NCBI GenBank assembly: GCA_021816565.1
Contig: JAKAXN010000286.1
Location: 1 to 6,074, forward strand
DNA length: 6,074 nucleotides
Reading direction: 5' to 3'
Origin: Actinomycetes bacterium
Lineage (GTDB): Bacteria; Actinomycetota; Acidimicrobiia; Acidimicrobiales; Palsa-688
Of this stretch, positions 1 to 4,299 are shown piece after piece. The translations under genes were made by a program, and so were the position numbers. The stretch's first letter is position 1. Each line of letters begins with the position of its first letter. The notes under the pieces were generated by a model that made no database searches, was not told the origin of the DNA, and worked only from the letters and a program-made list of their open reading frames with translations.

Positions 1-3
1 ACA

Positions 4-18
4 CAACCAGACTGGTTG
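4..18. repeat. Perfect 7-bp inverted repeat with 1-bp centre
   Basis: CAACCAG at 4-10 and CTGGTTG at 12-18 are exact reverse complements around a single A. The near-absent spacer makes an RNA hairpin strained and fits a dimeric DNA-binding site at least as well, for example an operator for a gene left of the window. No regulator can be named from the sequence. Confidence 0.5.
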
Positions 19-39
19 GAGGTGCTTCCCTTATGCTTG

Positions 40-108
40 TCCGGCGGTTTCAGCCCTTGTGGGCCGTAACCGGCGGACCGTTTGCCTGTCCCAGCCCTTG
101 CGGGCCGT
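40..108 (-). repeat. Two copies of a 17-bp tetraloop-hairpin repeat, one inside a long hairpin
   Basis: Plus-strand CAGCCCTTGTGGGCCGT (51-67) recurs at 92-108 with one change, in the loop. On the minus strand each copy folds as six pairs (CGGCCC with GGGCUG, including one U-G wobble) closed by ACAA or GCAA. Copy one sits inside a further ten-position stem, 40-49 with 68-77, which has one mismatch (44/73), so the whole 40-77 element is a long hairpin. Copy two is flanked by four more pairs (84-87 with 112-115) across an internal loop. The repeated unit within different outer stems resembles paired subdomains of a folded RNA. Confidence 0.6.
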
Positions 109-154
109 TCGAGGCGGCTTCTCACTGTACCGACCGTTCCGTATCTTGTCAAGC

Positions 155-166
155 CCGGTTTCCCGG
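155..166 (-). other. GNRA-capped hairpin (CCGG-GAAA-CCGG)
   Basis: On the minus strand CCGG (166-163) pairs with CCGG (158-155) around a GAAA loop. A G-U wobble at 154/167 extends the stem in that orientation only. It is the third tetraloop hairpin in this gap and supports the idea of a folded minus-strand RNA. Confidence 0.4.
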
Positions 167-234
167 ATCCTGCAAGCTTCCGGCGGGGGGTGCCGTTTCG
201 AAGCGAAGGTTACGTTAACAGCCGGTGACCGGGG

Positions 235-259
235 CCGCCAGTCGGAGGGCGGATTTTTT
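235..259 (+). terminator. Possible intrinsic terminator for plus-strand transcription
   Basis: CCGCC (235-239) pairs with GGCGG (248-252) around an 8-nt loop, followed by A and six Ts (254-259). This is the usual layout of a rho-independent terminator for transcription entering from the left. The stem is short but all G-C. Every confident gene in this window is on the other strand, so it would end a transcript converging on the hydrolase gene. The T-run is one of very few homopolymers of this kind in the window. Confidence 0.4.
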
Positions 260-282
260 GGCCGGGGCGCCCGGCGGCGGGC

Positions 283-1590
283 TCAGGAGCCCCTGGTCAC
301 GACCTGGACGGCACCGGCGAAGTCGGCCGTCGGCACGCTCGTGACCTGCACGTTCGTGCCGGTATGGGGGGCCACGACCATCAGCCCGTTGCCCAGGTAG
401 ATGGCCACGTGGTCGACGTAGCCGGGGTCATTGGGGTCGTAGGTCCAAAACAGCAGGTCCCCCGGTTGGGCGTCGGCCAGCGGGATGTGGTCGCCGGTCA
501 GGAACTGCTCGGCCGCCACCCGGGGCATCAGGATCCCGGCCTGCCGGTAGGCCCACTGGACCAGCCCGGAGCAGTCGAACGAGTTCGGTCCGGCGGCGCC
601 CCACACGTAGGGCAGGCCCTGGCGGGACGTGGCGGCGGACACGATCTTCTGCCGGGTGACGCTGCTCAGGCTGTTGCCCGCCAGGCTGGTCGGCACCTGA
701 TCGGGGTGCAGCAACTCCACCGCCGCCCCCGGCAGGGCCGACATCAGCTCCTGCTGCAGGGCCGGCCCGCTGAGCGAGGGGGCCGAGACCACCAGGCCGG
801 AATCGGGCGTCAGGTGCAGGTCCTTGGAGTAGGCGGAGTCGACCAGCAGGTCGACCCCGGGCAATCCGATGGCGGCGAAAGCCCCCATCCAACCCTGGAC
901 CGGGGCGCTGGCCGGAGCGGTGATGGTCTCCGGCTGGCCCAGGGCCAGCTTGCGGTCCTTGGCCATCTCGTACGACGACACCAGGGAGCCTCCGGCCAGG
1001 TACTGCCACAGCCGGTCCGAGCTGGCGCTGGCCGGCGGGGTGTAGGCCCGGAAGGTGTCGGGGTCGACCCCGAAAGCCACCACCGGCGCCCCCTCGAGGT
1101 CGACGGTGCCGGTGTCTACCGTCTCGACCCCGGTCAGGCCCTTCAGCTTCGGCACCGCGGCCAGCTGGGCGGCGCTCAGCGGGCCCCTCAGCATCACCAC
1201 CGCGTCGGGGGTCACGACCTTCTTCAGCGGGTTGACGACCGGCAGTGAGCCGGCCGACGGGACCGGAAGGTCGACGGCCGGGCCGCTGGAGGGCGACAGC
1301 GGTGACTGTGCGGGCGAGGCCGGGTCCAGGCCTGATGAGATCGGGACCTGCGATGCCGGCACCGCCAGGCCGCCACCCATCTGGGAGCCCGACACCGAAC
1401 CGGAGCGCACCGTGGTGGCGGTGGCGGGGGCCGGGGCCGACCGGGCGGCGGTGCGGCCGGCGGCCGCAGCCAGCTCGGCCGGACCACCGGTGGGGGCCGG
1501 GGCCGGGTGCGCCGGCAGGGCCAGGGCGGCCGCCGTGCCGGTGACCAGGACCGAGCCGACGGCCACCGCGAGGACCTTGGGGAGTGTCAA
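283..1590 (-). CDS. Secreted NlpC/P60 (C40) peptidoglycan hydrolase with an N-terminal MacB/FtsX-like domain
   Basis: A predicted exported cysteine peptidase of 435 aa. NlpC/P60 enzymes generally cleave D-glutamyl-diaminopimelate type bonds in peptidoglycan stem peptides. Residues 1-32 look like a signal peptide (Lys5, hydrophobic stretch, AxA near 22-24). Residues 33-118 are an Ala/Pro/Ser/Thr-rich linker. Residues 119-305 form a folded middle domain that resembles the extracellular core of MacB/FtsX-type permeases (GVDPDTFRAYTP, then LAGGSLVSSYEMAKDRKLALG). Residues 313-435 are NlpC/P60, with YVWGAAGPNSFDCSG (Cys340), DHVAIYLG (His394) and APHTG (His409), a complete catalytic triad. I chose the TTG at 1590 because an AGGAAGG ribosome-binding site lies 6 nt upstream and the signal peptide begins there. 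Longer in-frame starts would run into the glycosylase gene. The 110-bp gap upstream allows its own promoter, though none is obvious. The domain call at the C-terminus is firm; the middle-domain assignment rests on pattern similarity only. Confidence 0.9.
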   Translation of the reverse strand: MTLPKVLAVAVGSVLVTGTAAALALPAHPAPAPTGGPAELAAAAGRTAARSAPAPATATTVRSGSVSGSQMGGGLAVPASQVPISSGLDPASPAQSPLSPSSGPAVDLPVPSAGSLPVVNPLKKVVTPDAVVMLRGPLSAAQLAAVPKLKGLTGVETVDTGTVDLEGAPVVAFGVDPDTFRAYTPPASASSDRLWQYLAGGSLVSSYEMAKDRKLALGQPETITAPASAPVQGWMGAFAAIGLPGVDLLVDSAYSKDLHLTPDSGLVVSAPSLSGPALQQELMSALPGAAVELLHPDQVPTSLAGNSLSSVTRQKIVSAATSRQGLPYVWGAAGPNSFDCSGLVQWAYRQAGILMPRVAAEQFLTGDHIPLADAQPGDLLFWTYDPNDPGYVDHVAIYLGNGLMVVAPHTGTNVQVTSVPTADFAGAVQVVTRGS

Positions 1591-1667
1591 GCGGAACCTT
1601 CCTGTATCCCCGGGATCAGCCGGTCGGCGGCTGTCCGGTTGTACGTCACATGGAAATTCACCGCCAT
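1587..1667 (-). CDS. Possible 26-codon leader ORF overlapping the hydrolase start
   Basis: The frame opens with ATG (1667-1665) and has GGGAGG about 10 nt upstream. It encodes a 26-residue peptide beginning MAVNFHVTYNR and stops with TGA at 1589-1587, so TTGA is shared with the TTG start of the hydrolase. It fills most of the gap after the glycosylase gene. The start signals and the stop-start overlap suggest a translated leader coupled to the hydrolase. I recognise no family and see no run of one amino acid typical of attenuator leader peptides. An ORF this short can arise by chance, so confidence is low. Confidence 0.28.
   Translation of the reverse strand: MAVNFHVTYNRTAADRLIPGIQEGSA
1597..1603 (-). 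promoter_or_regulatory. Ribosome-binding site that fixes the hydrolase TTG start
   Basis: Minus-strand AGGAAGG ends 6 nt before TTG at 1590. It supports the TTG start over any upstream codon in the same frame. It also lies within the last codons of the possible leader ORF at 1667-1587. Confidence 0.6.
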
Positions 1668-1691
1668 CCGGGCAAATCCTCCCGATAGGTT

Positions 1692-1709
1692 CCGCGAAGG
1701 CTAACGCGG
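1692..1709 (-). other. Small stem-loop over the glycosylase stop codon
   Basis: CCGCG (1692-1696) pairs with CGCGG (1705-1709) around an 8-nt loop containing the TAG stop. No T-run follows on the minus strand, so it is not a standard intrinsic terminator. It may be a weak 3' structure or chance in GC-rich DNA. Confidence 0.25.
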
Positions 1710-2312
1710 GCCCGAGACTCCGTGGTGGTCCGCCACCGCGAACCGCCACAGACGGTCCTGGGCGGCCGATATCCCCACCCGGGGGGATACGGCCGGGTCC
1801 GGCGGCGGGGCCGTCCCGTCGTCGGCCAGCCAGACCGGACCGCCGCCGGTGAGATCGGCGCCGTCGAAGGACCTGTCGATGCCCAACGCCTGGCACAGCC
1901 GGCCGGGGCCCCGGCACAGGTCCCGGTCCACCTGGCGCTTCTGGTCGCTCCAGCGGGCCTCCCTCATGAGCAGGAGGCCGGCCACCGGTTCGAGGGCCCG
2001 CAGCAGCACCGCGGCGGCCTCACCCTCGAGTCCGGTCACCACGTTGGCGCACCAGTGCACCCCGTAGCTGGAGTACACGTAGAGATGGCCGGGATGGCCG
2101 AACATGGTGGCGTTGCGCCGGGTGCGGCCCCGGTAGGCGTGGGAGGCCGGGTCAGCGGCACCGGCGTAGGCCTCGACCTCGATGATCCGCCCGACCCGCC
2201 CGTCCGGGCGGACCACCAGCTTGTTGAGCAGGGTGGGGGCCACCTCGAGAGCGGGCCGGGCGTAGAAGCTGCGGGGTAGGACCGCCGCCGCGAACGACAG
2301 GCAGGGGCTCAC
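1701..2312 (-). CDS. mpg: 3-methyladenine DNA glycosylase (AAG/MPG family)
   Basis: A monofunctional base-excision repair enzyme that cuts the glycosidic bond of alkylated purines such as 3-methyladenine. The 203-aa length is normal for bacterial members. Recognisable family blocks are LPRSFYARPALEVAPTLLN near the N-terminus, RIIEVEAYAGAADPASHAYRG (split here around residues 42-62) with the conserved ExEAY whose second Glu (Glu47) corresponds to the catalytic Glu125 of human AAG, MFGHPGHLYVYSSYGVHWC (residues 70-88) matching the substrate-pocket block, LLRALEP, and LCRGPGRLCQALGI. The GTG at 2312 places the FYARP block about 15 residues in and forms a GTGA overlap with the argH stop; longer starts would lie deep inside argH. 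The overlap implies co-transcription and coupled translation with argH, although DNA repair is unrelated to arginine synthesis. From memory, argH and mpg are close neighbours in several actinobacteria, often next to tyrS, which is not seen here. Confidence 0.93.
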   Translation of the reverse strand: MSPCLSFAAAVLPRSFYARPALEVAPTLLNKLVVRPDGRVGRIIEVEAYAGAADPASHAYRGRTRRNATMFGHPGHLYVYSSYGVHWCANVVTGLEGEAAAVLLRALEPVAGLLLMREARWSDQKRQVDRDLCRGPGRLCQALGIDRSFDGADLTGGGPVWLADDGTAPPPDPAVSPRVGISAAQDRLWRFAVADHHGVSGPR

Positions 2313-3703
2313 CTGGGACCGCTGCGCCCCACCCGCTCGGCGGACGCCGCCAGCTCCGACTCGAAGCGGCGCAGCTGGACCCGGACCGGGTCCGGGCCGG
2401 CGCCACCGGGGGTGACCCGGCGGGTGACCGGCACACCCGGCTCGAGCAGCCCGACCGCTTCGGCCCCGAGGGCCGGGTGGGCCTCCACCAGCTCCGCCAG
2501 GGGCACCCGGCGGCCGATCGAGTCGCGCACCAGTCCCCCGACGACCGCATGGGCCTCCCGGAAGGGCATGCCCCGGGCCACCAACCACTCGGCCAGGTCG
2601 ATGGCCGCGGCGTAGGGGGTGTCAGCAGCGGCCTGCATCCGGTCCAGGTTCCAGGTGGCGGTGGCGACCATGCCGGCCACCGCCACCAGCCCGCCGTTGA
2701 TCTGATCGAAGGCGTCGAAGAGCGGCTCCTTGTCCTCCTGCAGGTCCCGGTTGTACGACAGCGGCAACCCCTTGAGCGTGGCGAGGAGCCCGGTCAGGTC
2801 CCCGATCAGCCGGCCGGCCCGGCCCCGGGCCAGCTCGGCGATGTCGGGGTTCTTCTTCTGCGGGAGCATGGAGCTCCCGGTGGAGTAGGCGTCGGAGAGG
2901 GTGGCGAAACCGAACTCGTCGCTCGACCAGAGGACCAGCTCCTCACCCATACGCGACAGGTGCACCCCGACCATGGTGAGGGCGAAGAGGGACTCGGCCA
3001 CGAAGTCGCGGTCCGACACCGCGTCGAGAGAGTTCTCGAAGCGGCGGGCGAAGCCCAGCTCGGCTGCGGTCAGGTCCGGATCGAGGGGCAGCGACGACCC
3101 GGCCAGCGCCCCGGCTCCGAGGGGTGACACGTCGGCCCGCCGGCGGGCGTCCTCCAGGCGGTCCACGTCGCGGAGGAGGGCCCAGCCGTGGGCCAGCAGG
3201 TGGTGGGCCAGCAGCACCGGCTGGGCCCGCTGCAGGTGGGTGTAGCCGGGCAGGTAGGCGTCTCCGGCCTCCCTGGCCCGTTGGAGCAGCACCCCGGCCA
3301 GGTCGACCAGGCGGCCGGCGGTGAGCCGCAGCTCGCGCTTGGCGAAGAGCCGAAGGTCGGTGGCCACCTGGTCGTTGCGGCTGCGCCCGGTGTGGAGCCG
3401 GGCCCCCACGCTTCCGGCCAGCTCGGTGACGCGTCGCTCGACCAGGGTGTGGACGTCCTCGTCGCCGGGCTTGAAGGCCAGCACCCCGGTGGCCAGCTCC
3501 TCCCTCACCCGGTCCAGGGCCGCAGCCAGGATCTTGCCGTCGTCGTCGGAGATGATCCCGGCCGAGACCAGGCCCCGGACGTGGGCCTTGGAGCCGGCCA
3601 CGTCGTCGGCGGCCAGGCGGGAGTCGTAGTCGATGCTGACCGTGTAGCGCAGAAGCTCCTCGGCCGGCCCGTCGTCGCCGAAGCGACCCTGCCAGAGGGT
3701 CAC
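2309..3703 (-). CDS. argH: Argininosuccinate lyase
   Basis: Catalyses the last arginine step, splitting argininosuccinate into arginine and fumarate in the cytoplasm as a homotetramer of the fumarase/aspartase superfamily. At 464 aa it has normal length. The N-terminus reads VTLWQGRFGD, matching the usual TLWGGRF start. HTGRSRNDQ is at residues 104-112, GYTHLQRAQP (His156, the expected general acid/base His) at 153-162, and the signature GSSMLPQKKNPD with the catalytic Ser loop at 276-287. RDLQEDKEPLFDA follows at 319-331. I chose the GTG at 3703 because the family similarity starts there and it forms GTGA with the stop of the short upstream frame; the ATG at 4042 would overlap most of argR. 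No strong Shine-Dalgarno is visible: the only candidate, GGTGG, lies in an inverted-repeat arm, so translation may depend on coupling. Its stop overlaps the mpg start. The protein shows no missing motifs. Confidence 0.97.
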   Translation of the reverse strand: MTLWQGRFGDDGPAEELLRYTVSIDYDSRLAADDVAGSKAHVRGLVSAGIISDDDGKILAAALDRVREELATGVLAFKPGDEDVHTLVERRVTELAGSVGARLHTGRSRNDQVATDLRLFAKRELRLTAGRLVDLAGVLLQRAREAGDAYLPGYTHLQRAQPVLLAHHLLAHGWALLRDVDRLEDARRRADVSPLGAGALAGSSLPLDPDLTAAELGFARRFENSLDAVSDRDFVAESLFALTMVGVHLSRMGEELVLWSSDEFGFATLSDAYSTGSSMLPQKKNPDIAELARGRAGRLIGDLTGLLATLKGLPLSYNRDLQEDKEPLFDAFDQINGGLVAVAGMVATATWNLDRMQAAADTPYAAAIDLAEWLVARGMPFREAHAVVGGLVRDSIGRRVPLAELVEAHPALGAEAVGLLEPGVPVTRRVTPGGAGPDPVRVQLRRFESELAASAERVGRSGPR

Positions 3704-3816
3704 GGCGCCACCGGCCGGGTGGTGATGGTTCCGGCGGCCGAGCGGGGGCCGCCCGCTCGGAGATACACGTGCGGGGGCACCGGACGCTTGGCCACTGATC
3801 GTCTTCCCTTGCTCAT
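3700..3816 (-). CDS. Possible 38-codon basic ORF between argR and argH
   Basis: The ATG at 3816 opens a 38-residue frame starting MSKGRRSVAKR and ending in TGA at 3702-3700, which shares GTGA with the argH start. The frame is the same as argR: after the argR TAA the next codon is GTG (3831), and no further stop occurs until argH. It could therefore also start at that GTG, directly behind argR. The predicted product is basic, Pro/Arg-rich and without a recognisable domain. Its third-position GC (30 of 38 codons) is lower than that of the flanking enzymes. No Shine-Dalgarno precedes the ATG. It may be a real small protein, a coupling leader that feeds ribosomes to argH, or chance open frame. 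Confidence 0.3.
   Translation of the reverse strand: MSKGRRSVAKRPVPPHVYLRAGGPRSAAGTITTRPVAP
3708..3722 (-). promoter_or_regulatory. Inverted repeat just upstream of the argH start
   Basis: CCACC (3708-3712) pairs with GGTGG (3718-3722) around a 5-nt loop, ending only 4 nt before the argH GTG. Its 3' arm on the mRNA contains GGUGG, the only Shine-Dalgarno-like bases near that start. If formed, it would limit initiation unless ribosomes arrive from upstream. Confidence 0.3.
3738..3760 (-). promoter_or_regulatory. Perfect 9-bp inverted repeat in the argR-argH gap
   Basis: CCGAGCGGG (3738-3746) and CCCGCTCGG (3752-3760) are exact reverse complements around a 5-nt loop. On the argH mRNA the stem would end about 34 nt before the start codon. 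No T-run follows, so it is not a classical terminator. It could stabilise a processed mRNA end, attenuate readthrough from argR, or bind a dimeric regulator. Confidence 0.5.
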
Positions 3817-3831
3817 AGTCGGGGACAACAC

Positions 3832-4299
3832 TTACAGACCGGCCAGGGAGCTCAGGCGCCCGGCCAGCTGGGCCCCCCCGACCTCCTCGACGGCGACGAC
3901 GATCATGGTGTCGTCGCCGGCCACCGTGCCGAGGATCTCCGGCAGCCCAGCCCGGTCGAGAGCCGAAGCCACCACGTGGGCGCACCCGGGAGGGGTGCGC
4001 ACGACCACCAGGTTGGCCGACCAGGTGACCTCCACCACCCACTCCCCGAGGACCCGCCGAAGGTGGTCCTCGGGGGCCAGGCGGTCCTTGGGCAGGTCCG
4101 GCACCGCGTAGACCGATTCGCCGCCGGCGGCTCGGACCTTGACCGCTCCGATCTCCTCCAGGTCGCGCGACACGGTGGCCTGGGTGGCCTCCACGCCGGC
4201 TTCCGAGAGCAGCTCCACCAGCCGCTGCTGGGACGAGACCGGCGACTGCTCGAGGATCTGGATGACCCGGTGCTGGCGCTGGGCCTTGGACAGCTTCAT
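3832..4299 (-). CDS. argR: Arginine repressor
   Basis: An arginine-responsive transcription factor, active as a hexamer, that binds ARG-box operators of arginine genes. At 155 aa it has normal length. Residues 1-70 are the winged helix-turn-helix domain, with EATQATVSRDLEEIGAVKV (residues 38-56) matching the family SQATVSRDL recognition helix. Residues 75-155 are the arginine-binding and oligomerisation domain, with GTVAGDDT (124-131) matching the GTIAGDDT motif whose Asp pair contacts arginine. The ATG at 4299 forms an ATGA overlap with the argF stop and starts the protein at the usual MKLSKAQRQ-type N-terminus, so longer frames into argF are discounted. Its place inside the operon suggests autoregulation. 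I saw no convincing ARG box in the 128 bp downstream; an operator would be expected before the first gene of the operon, outside this window. Confidence 0.96.
   Translation of the reverse strand: MKLSKAQRQHRVIQILEQSPVSSQQRLVELLSEAGVEATQATVSRDLEEIGAVKVRAAGGESVYAVPDLPKDRLAPEDHLRRVLGEWVVEVTWSANLVVVRTPPGCAHVVASALDRAGLPEILGTVAGDDTMIVVAVEEVGGAQLAGRLSSLAGL

Larger units (their letters stand above)
1..282 (-). other. Gene-poor intergenic stretch rich in stem-loops; possible structured minus-strand RNA
   Basis: No convincing gene lies here. The stretch is visibly less GC-biased than the flanking coding DNA. Read as minus-strand RNA it forms, 5' to 3': a CGGC/GCCG stem with a C-rich loop (195-181), a CCGG-GAAA-CCGG hairpin (166-155), a hairpin with GCAA loop (107-92), a long hairpin with ACAA loop (77-40) and a 7-bp inverted repeat (18-4). 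A-rich joints separate the stems. At three positions (52/65, 93/106, 154/167) the minus strand makes a G-U wobble where the plus strand would have an A-C mismatch. Two loops are GNRA only on the minus strand. This favours a minus-strand RNA: a 3' extension of the upstream hydrolase transcript, a leader of a gene left of the window, or an independent ncRNA. I recognise no known riboswitch or ncRNA signature, and no clear promoter is visible. Confidence 0.35.

Noticed and set aside
165..179. BamHI (165-170) and HindIII (174-179) sites close together, resembling a cloning polylinker
   Set aside because: No other polylinker sites or vector sequence surround them, and the flanking bases belong to the hairpin region. 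Two six-base sites can occur by chance.
181..195. 6C-type actinobacterial ncRNA, suggested by a six-C loop on the minus strand
   Set aside because: That family has two C-rich hairpin loops; only one is present here, with a 4-bp stem.
33..218. Plus-strand 61-codon ORF with a Shine-Dalgarno-like GGAGGTG upstream, considered as a gene
   Set aside because: Its third-position GC is about 62%, far below the adjacent genes, and it overlies hairpins that pair better on the other strand. No protein family is recognisable. Kept only as a finding.
1..282. c-di-AMP (ydaO-type) riboswitch, suggested by the adjacent cell-wall hydrolase
   Set aside because: The conserved ydaO blocks I know, such as the GGGUGAAU and AAUCCGUCAGCU-type segments, are not visible on either strand, and the region is downstream of the hydrolase rather than upstream.
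279..292. Stem-loop over the hydrolase stop codon as its intrinsic terminator
   Set aside because: The GGGCTC/GAGCCC dyad has almost no loop and is followed on the minus strand by GC-rich sequence and then an A-run, not a T-run.
364..1248. Plus-strand 294-codon ORF opposite the hydrolase
   Set aside because: It is the antisense shadow of the NlpC/P60 gene, with low-complexity Gly/Gln/Arg composition and no recognisable motif.
3704..3831. ARG box (ArgR operator) between argR and argH
   Set aside because: ARG boxes are AT-rich imperfect palindromes; the dyads found here are GC-rich and do not resemble one.
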